A stretch of DNA of 64,000 bases from Streptomyces sp. CB01201 (GCF_002803085.1 NZ_NNBJ01000013.1:205074-269073); one strand, 5' to 3'; counted from the stretch's first letter, positions 8,407-18,160 are shown. The notes: generated from the letters alone by a model not told the origin. Numbers and translations: made by a program.

Positions 8407-8426
8407 TTGCAAGCGGATGCTTGCAA
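8407..8426. promoter_or_regulatory. perfect palindromic operator TTGCAAGC-N4-GCTTGCAA
   Basis: Eight-base arms are identical, spaced by GGAT, in the promoter region of the HTH gene; a TAGTTA -10-like hexamer (minus strand, 8406-8401) abuts it. An XRE dimer site for autoregulation is the simplest reading. It is not a Nur box, whose TTGCAA halves are spaced by 5, not 8. Confidence 0.6.
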
Positions 8427-8574
8427 AAGTGCGCTGCGCCACTCCGTGGGCGGCTGTGACCGCCCGCGGTGGTTGACACTTCGCAGCCGTGGCCGGCACA
8501 GCGCGGCCACAGGCGTGCAGGCCCCTGCGGCCTCACTTGAGCTTCGCGTGCAACACGGCGGTAGGGTCGCGCGC

Positions 8575-9085
8575 ATGTGGGCGGGACTGGATGCAGGCGA
8601 CTGGGCTGGGCTGAAGCACGACTACGGGTCTGCCGAGGATGCAGCGCCCTGGAAGCACTCGGACGCGGCGCCGCCGAGCGAGGGCGCCCCCATCCTGCCC
8701 TGCGCAAGCTGGCCGACCTCGGCCCGTACGCCGCCCCCTACGCGGACCGATTCAGGGCGATGACCGCCGACAGCGACCCCTGGACTCCGTCGAGGCGGCC
8801 CACACTCTGTGGGCTGCGACCGGCGATGCGGAGGCCGCTGTCCCCGTGCTGACGACTGCCGTGCGGGATCTGGCTGAGGGTTCCTGCCTGCCTGTCATGC
8901 TCCCCGCGCTGAACCACCTGGCCCGGATCGGCCAGGCGGCCCGGCCCGCCGCCCTCCTCCTGCGCAACGTAGCCGCATATGACCAGCGATTGCGTCCCCA
9001 TAGCGGCTGGCGGGGCTTCGCCCAGGACGAGGACATCCGTACTGCCGTCGGCGAGCTACTCGGCGCGTCCGGCCTGTCCGCGTGA
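8575..9085 (+). pseudogene. decayed HEAT-repeat-type gene
   Basis: Coding signal runs through three frames. Frame 1 from the ATG at 8575 reads MWAGLDAGDWAGLKHDYGSAED; from about 8690 the third frame continues with ALRKLADLGPYAAPYADRFRAMTADSDPWT; after about 8781 the second frame gives SVEAAHTLWAATGDAEAAVPVL and on to the stop at 9085 (LRNVAAYDQRLRPHSGWRGF). The pieces read as the N- and C-terminal ends of one Streptomyces HEAT-repeat-like protein whose middle is lost and which has at least two frameshifts. A one-base loss near 8781 restores WT-SVEAAH. Family assignment is from memory and moderate. Confidence 0.6.
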
Positions 9086-9334
9086 GGCGGGTGGTCAGGT
9101 CGGCGGGTTCCTGGACCTGCGCAGTGAAAGGCGCGATCTGGCGGCGTCCTGCATGCAACCGGCGGGCCGTCGAGGCATCTGGTCACCCGGCTCGCCCGGC
9201 CTCGGGCATTCGACGCGGTGTCTCGGGCGACCCTGGGCACTGGTGCGCTCGGCGCCGGCATCGGGCCGATCACTCCGGCCCGCGATCATCTCCCGGGCGC
9301 GGCGGCCGGCGACGCCGCGTCCGGTCGGCCGCCC

Positions 9335-9976
9335 TTACGAAGCGTCCGCAGCCGCAGCCGCGTCGTGATCGAGGAGCGAGATCGCGGATGCCAGCGCGCG
9401 GGCCGTGTCGACGAAGTACTGCTCGTCGGCCGCCGGGGCCAGGCCGAGGGGGACGCCCTGGCCGAGGCCGACGAACAGGGCCCGGAGCGCGGTGGTCAGG
9501 CGTTGCGCCTGATGCGAGGTCACCACGCTTCCGTTGTGGGACCTTCCGGTGAACAGCGCGGCCAGATGTTCCTCCTGCGACCGGATGGACGTGGCGAGCC
9601 GGGACCCCAGCCCCGGGTCGTGCAGAGCCATGTCCAGCAAGGTGATCTGGAGCGACAGGCGAGCCAGTGCGTCCGGGGCGTCACAGCTGCGCCGGTAGTA
9701 CCGGGCGAACGCGTCGACCGCCTCCAGGAGATCCAGCTCGGCGGGAGCCACCTGCTGGATCTCCTCGTAGTACGGCCGCAGGTGATCGGCGACCAGGGCG
9801 ACCACCAGGCCGTTCTTGCTCCCGAACAGGGAGTAGACGGCGCCGGTGGTCAGGCCGGCACGTTCGGCGATCTCCTCCAGCTTGGCCCGGTATCCGTCCC
9901 GGGACACGACCTGGAACGCGGCGTCCAACAGGGCACGGCGGTTGCGTTCCTTGGCCTCCGCTCTTGTCATTCTCAT
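9335..9976 (-). CDS. TetR/AcrR-family regulator
   Basis: 213 residues. N-terminal TetR DNA-binding domain (about 8-55): RRALLDAAFQVVSRDGYRAKLEEIAERAGLTTGAVYSLFGSKNGLV, with a variable all-helical ligand domain after it. The start codon is 23 codons before the HTH proper; ATGs at 9976 and 9970 are both possible. It is divergent from a small membrane protein, and the 71-base gap carries a perfect palindrome, so repression of itself and of that gene is expected. Ligand unknown. Confidence 0.9.
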   Translation of the reverse strand: MRMTRAEAKERNRRALLDAAFQVVSRDGYRAKLEEIAERAGLTTGAVYSLFGSKNGLVVALVADHLRPYYEEIQQVAPAELDLLEAVDAFARYYRRSCDAPDALARLSLQITLLDMALHDPGLGSRLATSIRSQEEHLAALFTGRSHNGSVVTSHQAQRLTTALRALFVGLGQGVPLGLAPAADEQYFVDTARALASAISLLDHDAAAAADAS

Positions 9977-9989
9977 AGTTTGATTATTA

Positions 9990-10006
9990 CCGTAATCTCG
10001 TTACGG
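9990..10006. promoter_or_regulatory. TetR operator CCGTAA-N5-TTACGG
   Basis: Perfect 6-5-6 inverted repeat (CCGTAATCTCGTTACGG) in the only gap between the divergent TetR and membrane-protein genes. Size and place suit a TetR dimer site. Confidence 0.65.
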
Positions 10007-10047
10007 GATTGGTTGGTGGTCGGAGACAAGCTTCGAGGGGGACGCTC

Positions 10048-10488
10048 ATGACCCAGGCCGTGGCACCGCGGGTGACCCGCCAGACCGTCGGCGCCCTCGC
10101 CGATGGCGCCTTCAAGGTGTTGCTCGCCGCTGTCTGCGTCGTCGGCGCCGCCCCGCTGGGCCGGTTGCTCGGCACGCCGACCTGGCTGATGGTCGCCTCG
10201 GGCGTGGCCCTGCTGATGGGCGGCGGCTTCGAGATCGGATACACGCGCAGCCGGTCGATGCGCACCTACACGCGGCTCATGATCGCGTACGACGCCGGCT
10301 GGGTGTCGACGGCCCTGGCCGGTCTCCTGATGGCGTGGCAGGGCAGCGGCGCCGGGGGCGAAGTCTGGATGGGGTACCAGGCAATCGCCCCTCTTGTGTT
10401 CGCGGCGCTGCTGGTCGCCTCCGCCCCGACGCAGAGAGCCCCGGGCACTCGGGGCGACACCTCGGTCCGGCACTTGGACACCCTTTGA
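10048..10488 (+). CDS. small four-TM membrane protein
   Basis: 146 residues from the ATG at 10048, preceded by GAGGGGGA. Four hydrophobic segments: VGALADGAFKVLLAAVCVVGAAPLG, WLMVASGVALLMGGGFEIGY, LMIAYDAGWVSTALAGLLMAW and YQAIAPLVFAALLVASA. No known family was recognised. Position opposite a TetR gene with a shared palindrome suggests that it is the regulated target, perhaps for efflux or membrane stress, but this is inference. The 63 bases after it hold four or five CGAACCCCT repeats. Confidence 0.75.
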   Translation: MTQAVAPRVTRQTVGALADGAFKVLLAAVCVVGAAPLGRLLGTPTWLMVASGVALLMGGGFEIGYTRSRSMRTYTRLMIAYDAGWVSTALAGLLMAWQGSGAGGEVWMGYQAIAPLVFAALLVASAPTQRAPGTRGDTSVRHLDTL

Positions 10489-10551
10489 AGCCCTTGAACC
10501 CCTCGAACCCCTCGAACCCCCGAACCCCTCGATCAGCTTCTAGCTTCTCTT

Positions 10552-10926
10552 CTAGCTTCTGATGATGCAGAAGGGATGCCCGGCCGGATCGGTGAGGGCC
10601 CGCGCCTTGTCACCGTGCGGCTGGTGCTCCGGCTTGCCCGCGCCCAACTCCAGCAGCCGGGCCTCGGCCGCGTCCAAGTCCTCGACCTTGAAGCAGACAT
10701 GGAGCTGCTGGGGGACGATTTGGTCGGGCCAGGTCGGAGCCCGGTAGTCGTCGACCCGTTGGAAGCCGATGAGGAGGCCGTGTTCGCCGTTGAGGCCCGC
10801 GAAGTCGGCATCCGACTTCGGGTGCAGTTCATGGCCGGTCGCCTGCTGATAGAACGCCGCCAGAGCCATCGGGTCGGAGCAATCCAGCGTTATCGCGACC
10901 AACTTCATCCGCAGGGGCATGGTCAT
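10552..10926 (-). CDS. VOC (glyoxalase/bleomycin-resistance fold) protein
   Basis: 124 residues from the ATG at 10926; the frame stays open to 10998 without a ribosome site. Vicinal-oxygen-chelate half-domains: MKLVAITLDCSDPMALAAFYQQATGHE and LHVCFKVEDLDAAEARLLELGAGKPEHQ, ending in a typical LTDPAGHPFCIIRS. Potential metal ligands are the His of QLHVCF and acids in the usual places. Members act as dioxygenases, lyases, drug-binding or regulatory proteins; which applies cannot be decided. It is single, convergent with the membrane protein. Confidence 0.88.
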   Translation of the reverse strand: MTMPLRMKLVAITLDCSDPMALAAFYQQATGHELHPKSDADFAGLNGEHGLLIGFQRVDDYRAPTWPDQIVPQQLHVCFKVEDLDAAEARLLELGAGKPEHQPHGDKARALTDPAGHPFCIIRS

Positions 10927-11174
10927 GGCATCCCCGAATCGATCGTGGTTCTCCGCGATGAACACCCTAGAGGCGGCTCCCCGCGGTCGAGCGGGCACCC
11001 GACCGCCACCAACGTCCCACTCAGCCGTGGCCCCACTCAGCGCCTGCTGTCGGATTCCACCGTCGACCGGGCAGCGCGTGTCGGATACCGGCGTGATGGG
11101 GTCGTTTTCTGGTTCGGGTGGGGTGGGCGGCGGAGCGTTGCCTCTGTCCTGACCGCACGGCCGGAGGAGATTCC

Positions 11175-12725
<1,551 letters not shown>

Positions 12726-12786
12726 GTTCCGGGGGCCGAGCGGGTCTACCCCCAGGACGGTACCGCCCCGGCGAGAGGAACCCGCC

Positions 12787-13365
12787 ATGCCCGCCCTGCC
12801 CGACACCGCACCCCAGACCCCCGAAGGCAAGGTGCTCTGGCACTTCACCATGTCCCTGGACGGGTTCGTGGCCGGCCCCGAACACTCCATGGGGTGGTTG
12901 GCGGGGGCCTCGTTCCGGGCCGGGCTCGTCCAGGAGTACGTCTCGACCACCGGCGCGGTGCTCGGGGGCCGGGACGGCTGGGAAGCCCGTCCCGACCCCA
13001 CGGGCATCTACGGCGGCGCCTGGCAGGGTCCGCTGTTCGTGCTCACCCACCACCCCGAGGACGCCGGGCCCGTCGCGGGCGTCACGTTCCTGGGCTGCGG
13101 GGCGGCCGAGGCCGTACGGACCGGGCTCGCGGCCGCGGGCGGCAAGAACCTGGAGGTGTTCTCGCCGAGCATCGGCCGCCAGCTCCTGCGGCTCGGCCTG
13201 ATCGACGAGATCGATCTGCACATCGCGCCCGTGCTGCTCGGCGACGGCATCCGCCTCTTCGACGACCCCGGCGGCTCACCCGTACCGCTCGCCCTGGTCA
13301 ACGGCGACGACCCGACGGCCACCGTGAACGTCCGCTACCGGCCGCTGCCCGAGCAGAGCCGCTAG
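12787..13365 (+). CDS. dihydrofolate reductase-like (RibD C-terminal) protein
   Basis: 192 residues. The fold is shown by VLWHFTMSLDGFVAGPEHSMGWL at the N-terminus, GAVLGGRDGWEA, FVLTHHP and the C-terminal IDEIDLHIAPVLLGDGIRLFDDPG of the DHFR/RibD family. Reduction of a small substrate with NADPH is expected; most members annotated this way have no proven substrate. It starts 61 bases after the monooxygenase on the same strand, so the two may form a redox operon. Its last four bases overlap the convergent TetR gene. Confidence 0.88.
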   Translation: MPALPDTAPQTPEGKVLWHFTMSLDGFVAGPEHSMGWLAGASFRAGLVQEYVSTTGAVLGGRDGWEARPDPTGIYGGAWQGPLFVLTHHPEDAGPVAGVTFLGCGAAEAVRTGLAAAGGKNLEVFSPSIGRQLLRLGLIDEIDLHIAPVLLGDGIRLFDDPGGSPVPLALVNGDDPTATVNVRYRPLPEQSR

Positions 13366-14048
13366 GCGTGCGCCCTGACGACCCGCCAACTCCCGTACGC
13401 ACCCGCCCGCGCCGCCGCACCCGCGGCCAGCGCGGCGCGGTCCGCGGTCGGCTCGTCCAGGGGGTCGCCGCTCACCAGGAAGCGGTAGTAGAGCGGGGCG
13501 GAGACGGCCCGGATCACCTCGCGGGCGTCCGTGCCGGGCGGCACCTCGCCCCGCTCGGCGGCCCGCGTCACGCAGGGCGCCCACTCCTCGATGCGGGTCG
13601 CGTAGAAGCGGCGCAGCGCGCCGGCCGCGCGGTCGTCGCAGGTGGCCGCGGCGATCACCGCCTTGAACAGGGCGCCCTGCCGCGGGTCGGTCAGCGTCCC
13701 GGCGACGAGTCGTGCGTTCGCCCGCAGATCGCCGTCGAGCGAGCCGGTGTCCGCGCGCGGCGAGGACTGCTCGGCCATGTCGTCCAGGAGGTCGGCGACC
13801 AGGCCCGTCGTCGTCGACCAGCGCCGGTAGACGGTGGTCTTGCCCACTTCCGCCCGGCGCGCGACATCCGCGAGGTCGAGCCGGTCGAAGCCGTGCTCCA
13901 CCAGCGCGTCCCCGGCCGCCCGCAGCACGGCGGCCCGTACCCGGGCGGTCCGCCCGCCCGGCCGGACCGTGCCCGGCTCCATGCCCTCCACGCGCGACTC
14001 CCGTTCCCGGCCCGACGGAGGCGAGCCATTTTCCTCGCTTTCCCTCAC
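13362..14048 (-). CDS. TetR/AcrR-family regulator with TetR_C-type domain
   Basis: 228 residues from a GTG at 14048, or 206 from the ATG at 13982; neither has a clear ribosome site. HTH at about 37-85: VRAAVLRAAGDALVEHGFDRLDLADVARRAEVGKTTVYRRWSTTTGLV. The C-terminal part (RQGALFKAVIAAATCDDRAAGALRRFY...) fits the TetR_C_11 ligand-binding type. It is divergent from an MDR oxidoreductase, but the strong palindrome in that gap is a SoxR box rather than a TetR site, so its target is uncertain. Confidence 0.88.
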   Translation of the reverse strand: MRESEENGSPPSGRERESRVEGMEPGTVRPGGRTARVRAAVLRAAGDALVEHGFDRLDLADVARRAEVGKTTVYRRWSTTTGLVADLLDDMAEQSSPRADTGSLDGDLRANARLVAGTLTDPRQGALFKAVIAAATCDDRAAGALRRFYATRIEEWAPCVTRAAERGEVPPGTDAREVIRAVSAPLYYRFLVSGDPLDEPTADRAALAAGAAARAGAYGSWRVVRAHA

Positions 14049-14114
14049 TTTAAGGGAATCCCGGCACCGTTAGTACGGGCCGCCGGCCGTCCAGTACGGG
14101 CCGCCCAGCCGTCC

Positions 14115-14145
14115 TTGACCTCAAGCGCACTTGAGGCCGAACACT
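14115..14145 (+). promoter_or_regulatory. SoxR box inside a long-spacer promoter
   Basis: CCTCAAGCGCACTTGAGG (14119-14136) has perfect 7-base arms CCTCAAG/CTTGAGG and differs from the enterobacterial soxS operator core CCTCAAGTTAACTTGAGG only in the centre. It overlaps a -35 TTGACC (14115-14120); 19 bases on is AACACT (14140-14145), a fair -10. A stretched spacer filled by the dyad is the hallmark of MerR/SoxR-activated promoters. Confidence 0.85.
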
Positions 14146-14243
14146 CACCGTACGAGCAGCGAGAGCAGCGAGAGCAGCTACCGCGGCAAGAGCGAGCGCA
14201 GGCCGCGCCCCGGCGCGGACAACGGGTTGGAGCAGTGATCGAC

Positions 14244-15215
14244 ATGCGTGTGGCACAGGTCCAGGAATTCGGCGGGCCCGAGGTACTGGTGACGGCGAGC
14301 GCGCCGGACCCGCTCGCCGGGGAGGGCGAGGCCGTGGTGGCCGTCGACCACATCGACACCCTCTTCGTGCAGACCCAGATCCGCGCGGGAGCCTTCGGCG
14401 AGTACTTCGACGCCAAGCCCCCTTACGTGCCCGGCGGCGGTGTCTCCGGCACGGTCACCGCCGTCGGCCCGGGTGTCGACACGGGCCTGGTCGGCCGCCG
14501 GGTGGCGGTGTCCGGCGCGGACGACACCTACGCGGAGTTCGTGAAGGTCCCGGCCACCCACCTCTCCCCCGTGCCCGACGGCGTCGGTCCGCGCGAGGCG
14601 GCCGCCCTGGTGCACGACGGCGTCACCGCCCTCGCGCTCCTCGACACCACCGCGCTCAAGCCGGGCGAGACCGTCCTGATCACCGGCGCCTCGGGCGGCA
14701 TGGGCACCCTGCTCGTCCAGTTCGCCCACGCGCTCGGCGCCCGGGTGGTGGGTGTGGCCCGTGGGCCCGAAAAGACCTCGCTGGTAAGGGAGTTGGGGGC
14801 CGACCATGTCGTCGACGCGGCGGATTCGGGGTGGGGCCGGCAGGCCCGCGCGGCGCTGGGCGAAAGCGGCGCCGATCTCGTTCTGGACGGAGTCGGCGGC
14901 CAACTCGGGCTTTCGGCTTTCCCGTTGACCGCCGACGGCGGTCGCTTCTCCGCACACGGCGCCCCCAGCGGCACCGGGTTCGCGGCCGTCGACCCGGCGC
15001 AGGCCGAGCGGCGCGGCATCACCCTGCTCGGCATCGGCGACGTACAGCTGACGCCGGAGCGCCGCCGCGAGCTGCTCGGCCGGGTGCTCCAGGAGGCGGC
15101 GGCCGGCCGGCTGCGGCCGGTGATCGGCGAGGTGTTCCCGCTGGCCCGCGCCGCAGACGCGCACCGGGCCATCGAGAGCCGCGCCCTGGTCGGAAAGGTG
15201 CTGCTCAAGCCGTGA
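14244..15215 (+). CDS. MDR-family quinone oxidoreductase-like, SoxR target
   Basis: 323 residues from the ATG at 14244 (GGAG at 14229-14232 fits this better than the GTG at 14235). Zinc-free medium-chain dehydrogenase of the QOR type: N-terminal GroES-like domain (MRVAQVQEFGGPEVLV...) and a Rossmann domain with the nucleotide loop VLITGASGGMGTLLVQFAHALGA at about 142-160; C-terminal EVFPLARAADAHRAIESRALVGKVLL is standard. It should reduce quinones or related electrophiles with NADPH. The SoxR box upstream ties it to redox-active antibiotics, as for the oxidoreductase members of the S. coelicolor SoxR regulon. No soxR gene is in the window. Confidence 0.92.
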   Translation: MRVAQVQEFGGPEVLVTASAPDPLAGEGEAVVAVDHIDTLFVQTQIRAGAFGEYFDAKPPYVPGGGVSGTVTAVGPGVDTGLVGRRVAVSGADDTYAEFVKVPATHLSPVPDGVGPREAAALVHDGVTALALLDTTALKPGETVLITGASGGMGTLLVQFAHALGARVVGVARGPEKTSLVRELGADHVVDAADSGWGRQARAALGESGADLVLDGVGGQLGLSAFPLTADGGRFSAHGAPSGTGFAAVDPAQAERRGITLLGIGDVQLTPERRRELLGRVLQEAAAGRLRPVIGEVFPLARAADAHRAIESRALVGKVLLKP

Positions 15216-15261
15216 CCCCGTGAACGCCCGGCACGGTTCCGATCCCCCACGGGGGTGGGGG

Positions 15262-16521
15262 TCAGAACATGTCGGGGCACCAGGGGCGGCCGGCCGTGCG
15301 GAACAACTCGTCCGTGCGCGCCGCCGCCCCCGCCCTCTCCTCGGCCGCCCGGCCGAGCGCGAGCAGCCGCCGCGCCGACTCGTCGCCGAGGTAGAGGGAG
15401 GCCAACTCCCTTACGTCCAGGGTCAGTTCGGCGGTCCGGGTGGTAGAGGTGCAGCGGGCTCCCGCCGGGCCCGCCTCCAGCAGGAAGCGGCCCGCCGCGA
15501 GGCCCGCGGGGTCCACGACCTCAAGGACCAGCGTGCCCTCGGCGGCGTAGGTGCGTGCCTCCAGGACCCGTACGACGTCGAGCAGCCGCAGCCACAGATA
15601 GTCGGAGTGGGTGACGATCCTGGCCGCGCGCGGGTTCGGGAAGTACTGCGGCAGCAGGTCGTCGGGAGCGCGGCGGCCGGTGCGCACCGTGCGGATCCAG
15701 TCGATGGAGCACAGGTAGTGCCACAGCGCGCGCTCGGCCTCGGGGGTGAGGGCGATCAGGTCCGCCACCGTCGCCGTGTTCTCCGGCAGCTTGGCGTCGC
15801 TCCACCTGTCGTCGGCGCGGTAGCCGGCGAACCCGGCCGGGGCGCCGTCGGCGGTGCGGTACACCGCGAAGAACGGCTCGGTCCAGGGCTCGTAGCGGCG
15901 GGCCACTCCGGTCGTCAGGTCCCACCAGCGCCGGTCGCGGCTGATCGCCCCGTGCCGGGTCGGCCGAAAACGTTCGAACACCTCGGCGCCGAGCTTGGCG
16001 GCCTCGGCCATATCCACGAGTTCGATGCTGCCGCCGTCGGCCGGGGCCGCCCAGCGCGGGTCGAGCCCGGCGCGGGCCGTGTCGATCTCCCACTCGGTGA
16101 TGTGGGACGCCGGGCCGTACCCGTAGCGGCCGTAGATCGGGTACTCGGCGGCGATCAGCGTGGACGCGACCTCGCCGCGCTCCTTGGCCGCCGCCAGCTC
16201 GGCCGCCATCATCCGGGTGAGCAGGCCGCGCCGGCGGTGGGTGGGCGTGACGGTGACACCGCTGACCGCGCTCACCGGCAGCGCGGCGCCGCCGACCGTG
16301 GTCAGCTCCTGCGCGAAGGAGCGGAACGTGGCCACGCACCGGCCGCCGTCGAAGGCGCCCTGGATCCGGCCCAGTTCGCTGTTGGCCTGCAGACCCCGCA
16401 CGTACTCCTCGTCCGCCGCGGGCGGCCGAAGGAATCCCACATTGACCGCCCCCATCCAGTCGGTGAACTCGTCGTCGGCGACGGTACGGACCTCGATGGC
16501 GGGCTTGGCCGGAGTGCTCAT
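15262..16521 (-). CDS. Eis-like GNAT N-acetyltransferase
   Basis: 419 residues from the ATG at 16521. Two tandem GNAT-type halves plus a C-terminal sterol-carrier-like domain, the Eis plan. The acetyl-CoA loop is seen as VSGVTVTPTHRRRGLLTRMMAAELAAAKERG, followed by LIAAEYPIYGRYGYGPA (Eis hallmark). The C-terminus ends PWCPDMF; a terminal Phe carboxylate is the catalytic base in Eis of M. tuberculosis. Likely acetylates amines, possibly aminoglycosides. It begins 25 bases after the asparaginase gene ends, on the same strand, so they probably share an operon. Confidence 0.9.
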   Translation of the reverse strand: MSTPAKPAIEVRTVADDEFTDWMGAVNVGFLRPPAADEEYVRGLQANSELGRIQGAFDGGRCVATFRSFAQELTTVGGAALPVSAVSGVTVTPTHRRRGLLTRMMAAELAAAKERGEVASTLIAAEYPIYGRYGYGPASHITEWEIDTARAGLDPRWAAPADGGSIELVDMAEAAKLGAEVFERFRPTRHGAISRDRRWWDLTTGVARRYEPWTEPFFAVYRTADGAPAGFAGYRADDRWSDAKLPENTATVADLIALTPEAERALWHYLCSIDWIRTVRTGRRAPDDLLPQYFPNPRAARIVTHSDYLWLRLLDVVRVLEARTYAAEGTLVLEVVDPAGLAAGRFLLEAGPAGARCTSTTRTAELTLDVRELASLYLGDESARRLLALGRAAEERAGAAARTDELFRTAGRPWCPDMF

Positions 16522-16546
16522 GGCGGCCACGCTAGGCCGGTCGGGC

Positions 16547-17506
16547 TCAGAATGTCGCCCGTATTTCGCCGACCTCCGCGGCCCCGCCCAACAGCGGCGC
16601 CCGGCCGATGCGGTCCACGACCGGACCCTCGATGCCCAGCTGCCGGAGCGCACGGGCCAGGATCGGGCCGAGCGCGCGGATCGCGCCGTCGTCGACCTTG
16701 AAGGCGAGCGCCCGGCCGTCGGCGAGGGCCACCGCCTGCACCGCCTCGGCGCCCATCTTCGACAGGGTGCCGGGCACCTCGCGCATCAGCCAGGTGTCGG
16801 GCCGCCGGGTGCCGGCCACGTACTCGGGGTGGGCGCGCATGGCCTCGGCCACCCGGCCCTCGACCGTGCCCGCGTCCGCCGTCGCGAAGGTGCGGAAGGC
16901 GCGCGCGAGACCGGTGAGGCTGATCGCCATGAGCGGCGCCCCGCAGCCGTCCGTGCCGACCGAGGCGACCCGCTCGCCGGCGGCCGACTCGACGGACTCC
17001 AGGACGAGCCGCTGCAACGGGTGGCCGGGGTCGAGGTAGGTGCCCTGGTCCCAGCCGTTCAGCTTGCAGGCCGCGAGCATCGCCGCGTGCTTGCCGGAGC
17101 AGTTCATGGTGAGCCGCTCACGGACGTGCCCGGCGGCCAGGTACGCCTCGGCCTCGGCGGGGTCGAGCGGCAGGTCGGGCGGGGTCTGGAGGTCGTCCGG
17201 GGTCAGGCCGTGCTCGGCCAGCATCTTGCGCACGAGGTCGAGGTGGAAGCCCTCGCCCGAGTGGCTGGCCGCGGCGATGGCCAGGCGCTCGCCGGACAGC
17301 TCCAGACCGGCCCGCAGCACGGCGGCGGCCTGCATGGGCTTGTTGGACGAGCGGGGGAAGACGGGCGCGGCCGGGTCGCCCAGCGAGAACTCGACGCTGC
17401 CGTCGGCCGCCAGCACCACCAGCGAGCCCCGATGATGGCCCTCGACGAATCCGGAGCGTACGACTTCGGCGAGGACCGGGGGTATCGGGGACGTCACGGC
17501 GGTCAT
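16547..17506 (-). CDS. asparaginase family protein (AnsA-II type, PF06089)
   Basis: 319 residues. This family is unrelated to E. coli type I/II enzymes and resembles Rhizobium-type asparaginase. Conserved blocks: LAEVVRSGFVEGHHRGSLVVL, PVFPRSSNKPMQA, LAIAAASHSGEGFHLDLV, LTMNCSGKHAAMLAAC and VGTDGCGAPLMAISLTGLA. The Ser-Ser-Asn-Lys and Cys-Ser-Gly-Lys-His clusters are the likely catalytic residues. Hydrolysis of L-asparagine to aspartate and ammonia is the expected reaction. No signal peptide, so cytoplasmic. Upstream gene rsiG is on the same strand with a 60-base gap. Confidence 0.9.
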   Translation of the reverse strand: MTAVTSPIPPVLAEVVRSGFVEGHHRGSLVVLAADGSVEFSLGDPAAPVFPRSSNKPMQAAAVLRAGLELSGERLAIAAASHSGEGFHLDLVRKMLAEHGLTPDDLQTPPDLPLDPAEAEAYLAAGHVRERLTMNCSGKHAAMLAACKLNGWDQGTYLDPGHPLQRLVLESVESAAGERVASVGTDGCGAPLMAISLTGLARAFRTFATADAGTVEGRVAEAMRAHPEYVAGTRRPDTWLMREVPGTLSKMGAEAVQAVALADGRALAFKVDDGAIRALGPILARALRQLGIEGPVVDRIGRAPLLGGAAEVGEIRATF

Positions 17507-17566
17507 GGGGTGCGGCCTTCCGGGCGGGTGACCCGCCCCGGAGGGATCGCTTCCGATACGAGCGGG

Positions 17567-18160
17567 TCACATGAGCAGATCGTCTACTTGCGCTTCCCCA
17601 TCACGGTACCTGCGGGCGATCTCCGCGCTGCAATCGTCGGCGGTGCGCTGGACCTCCTTGCGGCGCCGCGAGACCTGCTGCTCGTAGCGGATGAGGCGCC
17701 CGGTGGCGGTGTGCAGCTCGTCGTCCGTTCGGGCGCCCAGGTCCGACAGCTCGACCTCGGCGTCCATCTCGGCGGCGAGCAGCCGGTACTCCTCGCTGCG
17801 CGGCGCCGACAGCGTGACGTGGCGGGCCGAGGCGCGGTGCGAGGACGGCGCGTCGGTGAGGATCTCGGCGAGCCGCTCCACCACCGGCGCCTGCGGCCCG
17901 GTGCGCCGGGCCAGCTCGGCCCGCAGGATGTCGATCCGGCCGTGCAGCAGCCGCCGCACATAGCTGAGGTCGGCCTCGTCGCGCTGCGACTGGCGGCGCA
18001 GGGTGCGCAGCTCGGCCAGCCGGAGCGCGGCCAGGTCGTGTTCGCGCTGGGGCGGCAGAGTGCCGCCCGCTCGCTGCACGGGCGGGCGCACGGCGGTACG
18101 CGGGTTGGTCCGGGTCAGCGATACGGGACCGGACGGCTGCCCGGCGCCTGATGTGCTCAT
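17567..18160 (-). CDS. rsiG: c-di-GMP-binding anti-sigma factor RsiG
   Basis: 197 residues from the ATG at 18160. RsiG sequesters the sporulation sigma factor WhiG when loaded with c-di-GMP and is built from two antiparallel helices each carrying E-x3-S-x2-R-x3-Q-x3-D. The second copy is exact: Glu160, Ser164, Arg167, Gln171, Asp175. The first reads Glu62, Ser66, Arg69, His73, Asp77, with His where the motif has Gln. The N-terminal 35 residues are disordered. This identifies a developmental regulator rather than the generic hypothetical protein it is often annotated as. dtd is divergent. Confidence 0.88.
   Translation of the reverse strand: MSTSGAGQPSGPVSLTRTNPRTAVRPPVQRAGGTLPPQREHDLAALRLAELRTLRRQSQRDEADLSYVRRLLHGRIDILRAELARRTGPQAPVVERLAEILTDAPSSHRASARHVTLSAPRSEEYRLLAAEMDAEVELSDLGARTDDELHTATGRLIRYEQQVSRRRKEVQRTADDCSAEIARRYRDGEAQVDDLLM

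Noticed and set aside
9990..10006. Nur or Fur box candidates among the short palindromes near 8.4 and 10.0 kb
   Set aside because: Half-site sequence or spacing differs from TTGCAA-N5-TTGCAA; each palindrome has a matching divergent or adjacent regulator gene instead.
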